A stretch of 64,000 nt of DNA from Gordius sp. MW1 (taxonomy: Eukaryota > Nematomorpha > Gordioida > Gordea > Gordiidae): positions 9,036,501 through 9,100,500 of the forward strand of contig OZ038529.1 in NCBI GenBank assembly GCA_964036665.1. The letters run 5' to 3'. The first letter of the stretch is position 1. Each line of letters starts with the position of its first letter. Position numbers and translations under genes: made by a program. Below, piece after piece: positions 33,872 to 46,077 of the stretch. Under the pieces are notes generated by a model. That model was not told where the DNA came from and did no database searches. It saw only the letters and a list, made by a program, of their open reading frames with translations.

Positions 33872-36800
33872 TTAGGGAGCCGTATGATGCGTTATCTGCG
33901 GTACCAAGACAGGCTGAGGAGCGTATTGAGTGTTGAAGGCCTCGTCTAAATTGTAATTATAAGAGGGGTGCTGATGTTGTTGAGGCGCGTTTCCACTAAC
34001 AGGAGCTCCTTGGTCATTGATGTTAGCCAACCCAAAATTTTGCGGATTCGCAAATGGCGCGTTTTGACCGGGATAAAAAGTGCTCTGAAGGAGAAATAAA
34101 ATAATGTATTTTTTAGGAAGCTTAACAAAAAAAGTCCAGTAAAAGAGACAGTGAGCGCAAATTAAAGATGCATTATAAATATGCTTAAATAGCTTGGCGC
34201 TCATATTAGATGTAAGGGTTGGGGTATTAGGGCTATTATTAGCAAAATAATTTTTATTAAAGATACTTATAATTTGGAATTAATTAAATAGTAACGATAG
34301 GTGCCAAAAATGATAAAAGTACATTTTTCGCCTTTTTTAACATTTCCGGTTGGTCGCGCAACTTCCATTTTTATTCAAATAGTAATATAAGTGGTAAAAA
34401 ACATTTGCTTTAAATTTTAAAAGTTTGGGACTAGTCAAGGGTAGAAATGACATTATGGCTATTATCAGATGACCAATCAATCCCCACAAATTTTTTAATT
34501 TTTTTATAGTGAGACAGGTAAGACCTGTCACTACAACATGATTTTATGATTGGGGAGGGGAGTGAATAATTTAAAAAAAATATCGAATTTAACGTCATGA
34601 CCCAGGGCCGTAAAAGACCAATTTTTGACCTTTAAACCCCCTCAACCAAAAGTAGAGGACCCAACAAGGTAGAAATAGGAAAATTTGACAATATCAATAG
34701 TTTCTATATTTTTCACCAAATTTCCTAAAAATCAGAGGGAGTCGGCTGAAAAGTGGCGATAGCGTTATAAATGACATTACCGGCTGAGAAACTTGGATGT
34801 AAGCGGGCATATTGGGGTGTTGTTGAGGTATCATCCCTCCCAATTGATGGGGTTGAGCGACGAAGGGCTGAGGCTGGGCAACCGGATTACTCAACTGCTG
34901 ACTCTGCAAATTATAGGGTCCCTGAAACGTATGCTGCTGTATTTGATATTGATAATCCTGTTTGGGTATAACAATTAAGAAACGTTATACCAAGAATCAT
35001 TTTGCACATGGCAAACCTAGAACACTTAAATTTCTACCACTAAGGACATGTTTTAACATCGAATTTATATATAAATGCGCCTGCTGATTTTTGGCCATAA
35101 TCGCGTCAATTAAAATAGTTTTTTTTTTGATAATAACTTAATCTAAGCATTAAAATGGTTTCATTAAGAAAATACAATCAAATGTCAAAATCTCAAATTT
35201 TTGACGATTTTTAAAAAAACTCGGGCCTTCGGCCCTCGTGGGAAGGGGGAGAAGGGAAGGGATGAGGGGAAGGGAAGAGGGGAAGGGAAGGGGGGACGAC
35301 TCATCTGTACTTCGTATAAATGTATCATATTTGCTATGCAATTTATGGGCGAGAAAGGTGGGAAGGGGCGAGAATGCCTATAGGGGGGTATTAAATGCCT
35401 AATGATTAATAAATTATTTATACAAATTTTCCATTATAGGCAAAATGTAAAAATGTAATATAGGCAAGGGTTAGATTTAGTGTTTGCATCTAGTTGCGTA
35501 TTACATTAGTTTTTATGGCCTTTAGTGATTATGGGTCTAACAAACATTATATTATAAAACAACACAATGTTAAGAATTTGCAGAATTGTTGGGAGAAATT
35601 TTTTGTTGAATTTGAACAATTTTTAATTAAAAAAATCAAAAATTTGGCCAATGGTCACTTTTTCTCTATTGGTCAGTACCCACAGATACTCTATAAGTCA
35701 ATGATAGCCAAAAAAACGGAAAAAAAAATTTTCGAAACACATTTTGGCCAATGGTCATTTTTTTCCATTGGTCAGCAGCCAGGACACGGTAAAAGTGGAT
35801 ATAAATTCATAATAGTAAAAAAAAACGAAAAAAAAAATTTCGAATCACATTTTGGCCAATGGTCATTTTTTTCCATTGGTCAGCAGGCAGGACACGGTAA
35901 AAGTGGATATAAATTTATAATAGTCAAAAAAAAACGAAAAAACAATTTTCGAATCACATTTTGGTCAATGGTCATTTTATTCCATTGGTCAGCAGCCTGC
36001 GGACGGCCAAAAAGTCATAATAGCAATGGTAGGAACAGGAACAATCATAATAGTCAAAAAAAAACGAAAAAAATAATTTCGATTCACATTTTGGCCAATG
36101 GTCATTTTTTCCATTGGTCAGCAGCCAACGGACGGCCAAAAAGTCATAATAGCAATGGTAGTAACAGGAACAATCATAATAGTAAAAAAAAAACGAACAA
36201 ATAAACTCGGATTCACATTTTGGCCAATGGTCATTTTTTTCATTGGTCAGCAGCCAGCGGACGGCCAAAAAGTCTTATTATCAATGATAGTAACAAGAAC
36301 AATCATAAGAGTCAAAAAAAACTCCGGGATTCTAACCCCAAAACTAGTTAAATTGCATAGCAATTAGAAGTAAACATCTTTTATTTATGTTTATTATATA
36401 ACATTGGTCAGCAGCCAGCGGACGGCCAAAAAGTCATAATAGCAATGGTAGAAACAGGAACAATCATAATAGTCAAAAAAAAACGAAAAAAATAATTTCG
36501 ATTCACATTTTGGCCAATGGTCATTTTTTTCATTGGTCAGCAGCCAGCGGACGGCCAAAAATTCTTATTATCAATGATAGTAACAAGAACAATCATAAGA
36601 GTCAAAAAAAACTCCGGGATTCTAACCCCAAAACTAGTTAAATTACATAGCAATTAAAAAGTAAACAACTTTTATTTATGTTTATTATATAACTAGTTAA
36701 ATTGCATAGCATTAAAAGTAAACAACTTTTATCTATGTTTATTATATAACAAAAACTAGTTAAATTGCATAGCAATTAAAAGTAAACAACTTTTATTTAT

Positions 36801-39800
36801 GCTTATTATATAACTAGTTAAATTGCATAGCAATTAAAAGTAAACAACTTTTATTTATGTTTATATAATAGATAATTTAACAAATCTTATATATAACACA
36901 GCGAGGGAGATAGAGATGAGGGGTGGGGCACCTCTTATGCATAGCAATTAAAAATAACACAGCGAGGGAGATAGAGATGAGGGGTGGGGCACCTCTTTCT
37001 CATGCATAGCAATTAAAAATCGATAACCTAATATACCCAATGCAAATAGATAGGGTAACGGACAACGGACAACGGACAACCAAAAACGAGCCCATAAATT
37101 GCATAGCAATTAAAACAAGGTAAACTAAAATTTGGATCTCCTATAACAAAGGGTGGAAAATGCTAAGTTGTTGTATATTTGAAACCACAAAAAGATAGTG
37201 TATTGACCTGAGCTTGAGGCGGGTACTGAGGTGGTGGGTAGGATGAATAATTAACTTGTCCTTCAGGAACCTGAGAAGGCTGATAATTCGCCTGATTATA
37301 GGGGTTGATGGGGTTGGCCACGCTGGTGTTGTTATACCCATAAGGGTTAACCTCGTTAACAGCACCAATATTGGGGTTGTTGTAAGGCACCTGCACCTGT
37401 ACATAACCCTGATAATTGCCTAACATAATACGTATAAAATTTTGAAAATCAAATAAATTTTTTCCCATATTTATAAAATAGCTTTTGGTTACTATTTTAA
37501 ACCCCCTTTTTAAAACAATTTTAATTATTATATTAGAATAGCAACGCAAGATAGCGTATAGTTTAGCTTTGATTGAATAAAGAATCTTAACGATAAATTA
37601 GTGAAAAGAACTCTGTTGAACTGCAGAAAGTACGCTATTTACCGCACTACAAGCTTACACCACCTAATCTCATGTGTTTTGTAAATATAGGCTATAAGCC
37701 GACTACCTATAACAATAAATAACAAAACTATGACCAACTCAGATATTTAAAAAACGGTGCAAGGACTAAAGCTATAACTCTCAAAAACTTAGCAGAACAT
37801 AAAGTAAATGAAAGCGCGGGGAATATTAAATTCAAATACCGGTATTGAATTGATTGACCGTGTTGAGAGTGGGAGGATTATGGGAGGGCATATTGGGTAC
37901 TTGCCCGTGCTGAAGTGGGAGTTGTTTATTACCACTACCCATGACCGTTGTGGTAACGAGATAATCGTAAAAACGAAGAGCTTCGTTCAGTTTGCGATTC
38001 AGCTCGAACAGTTCCGAATGACAATCGTCCACCTGGTAATATCAAAAGCAAAAATAGTATAATAGGTTTTGTGCCAGATACGTTTGTTGAGATCGAGCTA
38101 CATATACTGCTTAAACATCTGGTAATTTTCAAATGGGCAATAGCGTACATACGTATGTATAATAGAAAAAAGTGTTGAAAACTTTTTTTAACAATGTAAA
38201 TTTTTCCATATTGTAACGTAAAAAACATCTAAAGGACCTTTTCGCTATATCATTCATATAACATAAGAATTTTGTTTAGAGTGTATTGCATTCAAATTAG
38301 GGCCATTCCAGGACAAATCAAAACGGTTTCGACCGACCATTTCAGATCAGGATAATTTTTGGTGAGGGTGTAGGTCTCATTTATTAGATTAATTTCTGAA
38401 AGTTTTAGCCATTTTGGGCCAATACTTTTTAAGTTATTGACGTTTAAAGGGCCAAAATCACGTTCGGGCGCGTTTTATGGATTTTACTATTTTTGTCATA
38501 TTTTTGAAAGTAATTCCGTTATTCACTCAGATTTTGGTGCATTTTATTTTTAAAAAAATTCTCTATCGAAATAGTTTAACCAAAAACCTCAAACTTTTGC
38601 GGTTAAAATTTGTGGTACAATTAGTGAAAAATCATAAAAACATATTTCTCCGGTATATGAAATCACCAATTTTACAATGTGAACTCCTTTATGACCCATT
38701 ATCATATTTCAATCATAAAAAATTTGGGCGCGGCTACGAGATTGTCAAAAATTCAAAAAACTGCATTTTCAACAAAAATATTTATAGATGGCGGTATAAT
38801 CAATTATCACAAGAACATATTATGGTGTTTATTTTTTATCAAATTGCAAATTTATAAAGAATATATGGTAAATAAATAATATTGGAATAAAAATAAACTT
38901 AATTTTCTGCGCAATTGGCAATTATCCGAGTTTGAAAATTATATCTTGAATTTTAACTTAAATGATATAGGGGTATGCTAAAATTAATATGAGGTTGAAA
39001 AAATTAATAAATACTAATATGATGGCAAAATTGCTCATATATTTTTATTTTTATACTGATAAACCATGCTAAAAATAAAAAATTTATGCAGGATGAAAGG
39101 TATTTTAAAAAAAATTTCTTACTAGTTGTGACCATTTTTTATCTTAAGTAAACCTAAAGTTATTTTCAAACTCGGTTACTTGCCCACCGCGTAGATAAAA
39201 GTTCAAAATTTAAGTTGATTTTTAATCCAATATTATTTATTTACCATAAATTTTTTAAAAATTTGGAATTTGATAAAAAGCAAGCACCATAATATGTTCT
39301 TGTGATAATTGATTATACCGCCATCTATAAATATTTTTGTTGAAATTGCAATTTTTCGAATTTTTGACCATCTCGTAGCCGCGCCCAAACTTTTTATGAT
39401 TGAAATATGATAATGGGTCATAAAGGAGTTCACATTGTGAAATTGGTGATTTCATATACGGAAGAAATATGTTTTTATCATTTTTCGCTAATTTTACCAC
39501 AAAAAATTAACCGCAAAAGTTTGAGGTTTTTAGTTAAATTATTTCGATAGAGAATTTTTTTAGGGACAAAATGCACCAAAATCTGAGTGAATAACGCAAT
39601 TATTTTCAAAAATATGACAAAAATAGTAAAATTCATAAAACGCTCCCGAACGTGATTTTGGCCCTTTAAACGTCCATAACTTAAAAAGTATTTGCCCAAA
39701 ATGACTAAAACTTTCAGAAATTAATCTAATGTATGAGGCCTACACCCTCACCAAAAATTATCCTGATCTGAAATGGTCGGTCGAAAATCGTCTTTTTTTT

Positions 39801-42800
39801 GACGAATCGACATGGAATGGCCCATTATTGAGATTTACGCGCTATTTTATTAGATAGAAATTAAATTTTTGGATACATCCTATTATGCTGTCTATGATCA
39901 AAATAATCTTTTGATATTTTGTACTTAATTAAGCCATATTTAATTTATCATAATGTTTGTTATAAATCAAAAAGTCTTCAAACTAAAAATAGTCTCAATT
40001 ACCAAATTTAGCTTTCTCTTTTATACAATATTCTTTGCTCCCCAAAACAAGATTTTCAAAGCAATTGAGCCATTTTCATAAAATTACTAGCCTAAATATT
40101 GAAGATCGGGGACAATGCTAACGATATAATTTAATATAAAATTTTGTAAGCAAAGTGTAAGAGTACTCAAAAAACATTTACAATCATAGATGCCTAACTT
40201 TTTCCAGCTCTTGGTCTATGAGGTAGCTCGTTGAAAGAGCTTTTTGCTCGATAACTGATAACTCTTCCGGATCCGATATTTTGCCGGTAGGATCGGCGAC
40301 ATTTAACATGTGCAAGCAACGATCTATTAAATTCTGTTGGAAGAGTGACATGCAATTAAAATATTCGTTATAATATATATAATATATTTAAAGTATTTCT
40401 ATAAGAATACTGGATTTGATTTTTATTTAATTAATTAAAGATACATAAAAATGTGAGCAAAATAGCCCACTATTTGACTTATATCGGAAAACGGAAAAAT
40501 ACGAATGCTAATGGCATGAGAAATACCTCGTTCCTTTATTACATAATTTTATCCGTTTTAATATTTAATATATGTTCTTAAAATGATTGCAACTTTAAGT
40601 AAAATTAAATTCTTTTAAAAAGAGGCATGTAAAATACCTCGTTCCTTTATTATCAAATTTTAAACCTGTTTATATTTAATATATGCCTTTAAGATATTTA
40701 CAACTCCAAATAAAATTAAATTCTTTTAAAAAATCCCATGTAAGATACCTCGTTCCTTTATTATAAAATTTTATCCGTTTTTATATTCAATAAATGTTTT
40801 CAAGATGTTTTTAAGATGTTTGCAACTTCAAATAAAATTAAATTCTTTTAAAAAAAGGCACGTGAAATACCTCATCAATGTAGGTACAAGTGGAACTGGC
40901 AGCCAAGCTCTCGCTATCTTCTGAAGAGGGCTGGTCCGGGGTTAGGGCAGCGAAAGAATAAGAAACAACCTTTCCTTTATCGTTCTCGAGTTCGAAGCTG
41001 ACGAAAGTTGCCGGGAACAAACCTTGTCGCGAGCTATTTGATTCCACATAACCTCGCCACCAATTTTGATCGCTTTTAATGTTAATTCCAATTTCATACA
41101 CTTCAGGATTATTAGTTTCGACAAAGGTTATAACATGAATTTTATTAAGAAATCTATAAAATTTCGGCCTTACAAAAGAAAATTAGATATTTTTTTGGAA
41201 ATCATATGAGCACCATGCGGTAATTTGATATGGTTTAAACCTAAGAGAAATAACTTTTAAGTTTTTGTTTGTCCCTCAATAAATCTAATTTAATTAAAAC
41301 CTCAACTTTATAAAAGTATGTGATAAATCCAAACGTGATGTTAAAAATTAAAAACACAAGAATTTTAAAGGAAAATGTTAAATAAAATTTATCTCAAATA
41401 AGTGAAAATTTATTTGAAATATATACATAAGGTAAAATTAAAAGCAATGATTTTATGAAAGAGATCAATTCAGTATGATCATGCTAAAGTATGCGATCAC
41501 AAATTAATAGGTTAATTGCCTTCCAAGTTCCAACCACCATAAACTAGAAGCTCTGCATTATGATTTTGCGATGAATCCAACTAGGTATATATATAGTTTA
41601 TAACCTGAGTAGACCATGTATATAATTTTTAAAAATGTCACATAAGATAAAAGGTGTTACAAGAAAAAACCCATAACAAAAATAGTTTACATTAAAAACT
41701 CTAGGATATACACACTTGTTTGAGCATACTGAAAATTAATTATAATCCAATCATTTTTCAAGTTGAAGCAAAATAGTTGTTGTATATAGGCTGCTTACCT
41801 GTCATCGGTTACATAGATGATATTGTTGGCTTTAAATGATATTTCGTTATCTTCTACAGCCTCAAAATCGTATAGGGCCCTTGCTTTTTTGTTGCATTTG
41901 GTTGTACCAGTGGTAGGGTACAAACCATCATTGGTAGCATTCACAGTTGAGTTTGTGAATGAGGAATTAGATTTTTTAGTATCCATTTTTATAGGATTCC
42001 CATAGAGGTTATTGCTGCTGGCTTCCTTCAATGACAAGTGGATGGCTAGGGATTAATATATTAAAATTTTGAAAATTTTATAAATCTATGGCAAATTTAT
42101 CTTTTATTGGATTTTTTGAACCAAGAAAAGCATAGGGTTACAGATCCATATTTTTTTTTGATTATTCTATAAAAGTTTTTTAAAAATAATAATTTATAAA
42201 CATTATTTAATTGTAATCATTTATCAGCAAATTAAATTTTGCCATAGTCAAAATAATGTTGAATGTAGGCCATATGAGTGATGCAAGTAGGGATTTGATT
42301 AATGGCCTCAAGGTAAAATGAAGATAGTGGGGGGGGGGGTGGTAAATGAAGAATAAAGTATGCATATTTAAAATAAAAACTAAATTTGTCAAAAATATTT
42401 GACTTTTTTAAATTATTCAAATAATGTACTATTTCATTATTTAATTTAAATGCAAGAGCATGTCTTACTTATTGTATATTAAACATTTCATCAGATAATT
42501 TAGTAAAAATGTTATAAATGGAAAATATGTATATTACCTTTGGCAATATCATCCTCTTCCTCCTTAGTTTCCACAAAATCAGGATTGTTAGTTCTCAAGG
42601 GCTTCTTTGTCTTTTTTTAAAAATGATCAAATAAGCATGTAATTATAAAATTTAATAACTACCATCTTAGGAGAGGGAAATGAAATACCCTCCCGCAACA
42701 GCTCATTGTAAAGGAGTGGGATCATGCTACAAATTAAGAAAATTTATTTTAAAGCAATATATGATATTATATATACAAGCTGTACATAATAACAAGTGTT

Positions 42801-43432
42801 GTATTTAAAAGCCAGAAATTCAAAATTACAATAGAGGGGCATCATCTTTAAATTCTTCTGCCCATTTTTTAATCAGCTCCTTAGCACGATCAGCCAACTT
42901 TGGATGACCCTAAATTAGCATTATCAAACTAAATAATATATATGTTGAATACTTTAGTTGCCAGGTTTTTTAATTCCTTGGTGAAATCCTTAGTAGCAAC
43001 TTCAAGCTTAAACACTTGTCCACAGTTATTAATACAGGCATCAGTGAGCTGTTGGTTTATAAGATATTTAAAAAACTAAATAAAGGTTTAATGGTATATA
43101 AAAATGATTACGTTTTAAAGTAAATTAAATTTTAGATACAAATTAATACTTATAACATAACCCCTATACTAATTACCGTTAATGTTTGCATAACTACATT
43201 CGGTATTTTAACATGAAGTTGTTTTTTCAGCATATAAACACATTCCTTAGCTCTACAAATTATTTATTATATATTAAAGTTATATACCCATTTGAGCTAT
43301 TTTTTATTATATCGCATATTTCCATTATTGTGGACCAATCTTCTTCTGTATTGTACTCACTTGTTGCCTTATCTATATAATTTTTACAAAATTTACAAAC
43401 ATTTTACCAATCAGTTGATCAAGTCCGTTCAT
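33872..43432 (-). CDS. STAM: Signal-transducing adaptor molecule STAM (ESCRT-0)
   Basis: Fourteen minus-strand exons: 43432-43408, 43372-43288, 43252-43177, 43048-42953, 42909-42830, 42726-42663, 42610-42538, 42045-41799, 41072-40871, 40333-40199, 38032-37840, 37419-37208, 34957-34781 and 34084-33872. Phases agree throughout, giving 625 residues. VHS domain about 1-140 ([24 protein letters not shown]). Ubiquitin-interacting motif [14 protein letters not shown] near 160-172. SH3 about 221-275 ([25 protein letters not shown]). A helical GAT-like core ([10 protein letters not shown] ... [14 protein letters not shown]) binds HRS in the family. The tail is proline/glutamine/asparagine-rich. STAM with HRS sorts ubiquitinated cargo on early endosomes. 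The SH3 acceptor (41072) was chosen because it restores VTDDSDQNWW; the upstream AG breaks the frame. The usual MPLFATNPF start is replaced by MNGLDQLI. Introns hold a Helentron-like element and a foldback element. Confidence 0.95.
35215..37113. mobile_element. Helentron-like element, copy B (inverted), in a STAM intron
   Basis: Inverted relative to copy A. It starts with the hairpin CTCGGGCCTTCGGCCCTCG (35220-35238), then a G/A-rich tract and TTGCTATGCAATTTATGGGC (about 35331-35350). The tandem array follows (TTGGCCAATGGTCA, T-run, CCATTGGTCAGCAGCC). It ends at about 37113 with CGAGCCCATAAATTGCATAG. At about 36340-36860 the phrase TTAAATTGCATAGCAATTAA with AAAGTAAACAACTTTTAT recurs five times, an extra subterminal array. 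It lies in the intron between 34957 and 37208. Confidence 0.68.
38300..39823. mobile_element. Large foldback element in a STAM intron
   Basis: Inverted arms of about 600 bases (38300-38905 and 39210-39823) start GGGCCATTCCA and end TGGAATGGCCC. The flanks ATTA (38296-38299) and ATTA (39824-39827) match as a 4-base duplication. The arms read as mirrored frames ([11 protein letters not shown] on each strand), but no protein family was recognised and the mirroring alone explains them. The central spacer of about 300 bases is AT-rich. It makes up most of the 2.2 kb intron between 38032 and 40199. Confidence 0.82.
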
Positions 43433-43669
43433 AATGAAAAAATTAATTTATTATGATTCAGTTGCAATTGACAAATAAGCAAAAAACAAATAAATGTCTA
43501 CGAAAATGCATTTGTCGATTTAAATGTGTGCATCTAACTCTAACCCTAACCTAAAACCCCGACCTAAAACACTAACCCTAACGTTTTCGTCTCTGTAAAC
43601 CCCTCTCAAGGAGCATTTTCGTTAAATATTCATAGGCATTTTATTAGTTAAACTTTGGTCGAATGCATC
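43433..43669. other. STAM upstream region
   Basis: Holds the presumed STAM promoter. At about 43532-43582 CTAACCCTAAC-like words occur (AACCCTAACC, ACACTAACCCTAACG), an irregular telomere-like stretch too short to call an array. No core promoter element is clear. Confidence 0.4.
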
Positions 43670-43835
43670 GGTGCCCTATCAACTCGCCGAAACAGGGGAC
43701 ATTTTCTGATTGGTGCGAAAAATGTCCCCCAGCTTATTAACTCTAACCCATCAACCAATCACAAATTTGGGGACCTTTTTTAGCTGGGGGACATTATTTT
43801 CGGCGAGACTGTTTTCGGCGAGTTGACGGGCCACC
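43670..43835. mobile_element. Mutator-like MITE with perfect 9-bp TSD
   Basis: The ends GGTGCCCTATCAACTCGCCG and CGGCGAGTTGACGGGCCACC are inverted repeats with two or three mismatches. The flanks GAATGCATC (43661-43669) and GAATGCATC (43836-43844) are a perfect 9-base duplication, which fits Mutator-like elements. Length 166 bases, non-coding. Inner GGGGACATTTT / AAAATGTCCCC words form a second inverted pair. Confidence 0.88.
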
Positions 43836-43844
43836 GAATGCATC

Positions 43845-44714
43845 GATCGATACCATTTGTTAGATGTTGATCCACTAGAAACACGTTATACAAAATATTT
43901 AATAAAAATGCGATCAATTAATTATTCCTAAATAATATAAACATCAAGGAATATGTTAGCAAGTAACTAAAGGGCATTGGACGGTTTTAAGACATAACGA
44001 GAAATCATGGTACAAGTTGATATAATTAAATCTTCCTAATTAAAAGTAGTATAAATATGTTTAACATAACATCCACTATATTTCGAGAAACTAATCAAAA
44101 ATTAGATTTAATTGTTAGTTCTTAATGATTTTTTTTGCAATTAAGTGTTCTTAGAAGGCTTTTTAAATATTGATATTATCAGCACTTGAATATTAACAAT
44201 CGCGCCTTTTTAGACCCTTCCTGAAAAAAGGAATAAACACAAGTAGTAGTCTCACCCTTAGTATCTAGCTGGAGACATGCTAAATCTAACCAGCCATTCT
44301 TTGCTTTTTACATTATAAGTACATGGTTGATATACACAGTTTAATATACTTATTGAGTAAGACTAGGGCTTGTTTTAGACCGGAAATCACCTAAATTTTT
44401 ATAATCATTTTTAAAAAATATTATAGGAATGCTTGAAGATGTGTATTTATTTAAAAATATAAAGAAAAATATTAGTTTACAAACAAAAACTGAAGATTTT
44501 ATAGAGGGCAACAAAGGGTATGGGCATCTTAAATACATTACTAAGCTTAATATTAGATTTCACTTACTAAGCTTTTAAGCGTCTTCGCGGCAATCATACA
44601 TACAAACACATTCTAAGCTTAATAGTTATTTTTATTTAATTTTATTTCATTGTGTAATATTTTCTTTTTACATAAAGTTTATAAATCTAGTTATGAGAGA
44701 GCTTTTAATAATCA
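43845..44714. other. Gene-free intergenic stretch
   Basis: AT-rich, with no recognisable exon, RNA gene or bounded element. Confidence 0.35.
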
Positions 44715-45135
44715 GCCTCCAAAATTGGTTAATAATAGTGTTTGCCTTCTTCTTTAGTAGTAGGTCCCGCAGTCATGGGGTTTCTTTTGATAAGTTTCTT
44801 CAATCTTGATCAGGTCGCCATGTCCTGATTTATCTTCTTAGTTTTGCAAACTATGTCTACTAGCCCTTTCCAGCTAACACGAGGTTGTCCTCTTCCTCTC
44901 TTCCCCTGCACCTCCATGTCCAATAGTCGATTAATATCCTCCGTTTCCCTTCTTTAAAAATTACCACCACCGTAGCCAATTTACGTTAATCAGGTCCGCC
45001 ATCAGTTCAATAGCCATTTTGCCCTAGGAGTCATTCGTCATATGGTCGAACTTAGTGTATCCCAAGCTCCACTATATCATTCTTATCTCCGTCATGTAAT
45101 AACTCTTCCGTAGCGTTAAAGCCCATTTTTGTAAA
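44715..45135 (-). mobile_element. Decayed 3' remnant of the RTE-type LINE (minus)
   Basis: Read on the minus strand this gives traces of the C-terminal end of the LINE at 26024-29034: WSLGYTKF near 45060, a degraded GNGGY-type segment, then MEVQGKRGRGQPRVSWK and IKTKK-like words. Many frame changes; an old fragment. It faces the remnant at 45280-45585. Confidence 0.65.
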
Positions 45136-45279
45136 GAAAAACTTACAAAAACCTTTTTTTTACTAAAATATTACAGATGTTAATAGTTTACATTACCAAA
45201 CTTAATTTCAAGTCATATGAATAATAGTTTAGATTTTTAGCATTTCAAACTTTAAACTCAATTATATCAGTTCGGAGTT

Positions 45280-45585
45280 TTCTGCAGATAGAGCCTCAAA
45301 TTCGACGAAAGATTTTCTCAGGACAAAAATATTCAACCTATGGCGGACTTGAATGAAATTCGGCTAAGTTGGTATGGGCGTACGTACACTAAGAAGGGAG
45401 ACGAATTATATAAATTAAAAAGTACTAGACATGGAGTTACCGGGGAAGAGAGGAACAGGACGACTTCGTTACAAGTGGAAACTGATAAAAACTAAAAAGA
45501 TTAAGTAAGACATGGCACTTGCAAGATCAAGATGGAAGAAACTTATCAAAACAAACCCTGTGACTATTTGTCCAAACATTTGAAA
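45280..45585 (+). mobile_element. Decayed 3' remnant of the RTE-type LINE (plus)
   Basis: Plus-strand traces of the same C-terminal region: RLSWYGRTYTKKGDE, MELPGKRGTGRLRYKWK across small shifts, and MALARSRWKKLIKTNPV at the end. Older than the copy at 26024-29034. Its opposite orientation to the neighbouring remnant means two insertions or an inversion. Confidence 0.65.
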
Positions 45586-46077
45586 AAGAAAAGGAATATA
45601 TAAACATAAACAGTATGATTGACTTAAACTCCTAAGCAAAAGTTGCGTAGCTCTTTGTAACCAATTCTACAATATAAGATAAAATTAAAGCAACTAATTT
45701 AATCACACTAAAATAAAGAGTGACTTTGAAAAAAACAGCATAGTCTTTTGAATTCTAGTTTCTGTAAATTTTCGTGCAAAATATCACGTTTGTTTGAGAG
45801 AGTCCATGATGATTAACGTTGTTTATTGTTGATTTATTTTATAACTAATAACTATTTTACGCATTATTAACGGTGTAAATTAACAAAATTTATATATATA
45901 TATACACAGTACGACACACGGGGAAAAAGAGTGGGCAAAATACTCTATTAAATTACTAAGGTATATGTAGTAGCTAAAAAGTTTTAGTTACAAAGAGAGG
46001 ATCGCTCGAAATTGCAAAGGAGTTTTTGGTTCAGTAGCGACCTGATTAGGGGAGGTGGAAGGAAGAAAGATTTTTCG
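45586..46077. other. ORP8-like gene 3' flank
   Basis: Minus-strand AATAAA signals (given strand TTTATT) lie at 45822-45827 and 45833-45838, about 240 bases past the stop codon, and may end the mRNA. Otherwise no feature. Confidence 0.4.

Noticed and set aside
38477-39699. Mirrored frames with [11 protein letters not shown] on both strands
   Set aside because: Explained by the inverted arms of the foldback element; no family resemblance.
41073-41085. Alternative SH3 acceptor (CTGAAG|TG) in STAM
   Set aside because: It breaks the phase with the upstream exon; the acceptor at 41072 restores VTDDSDQNWW, matching the family.
43532-43582. Telomeric repeat array
   Set aside because: Only a few irregular CCTAAC words; too short and interrupted.
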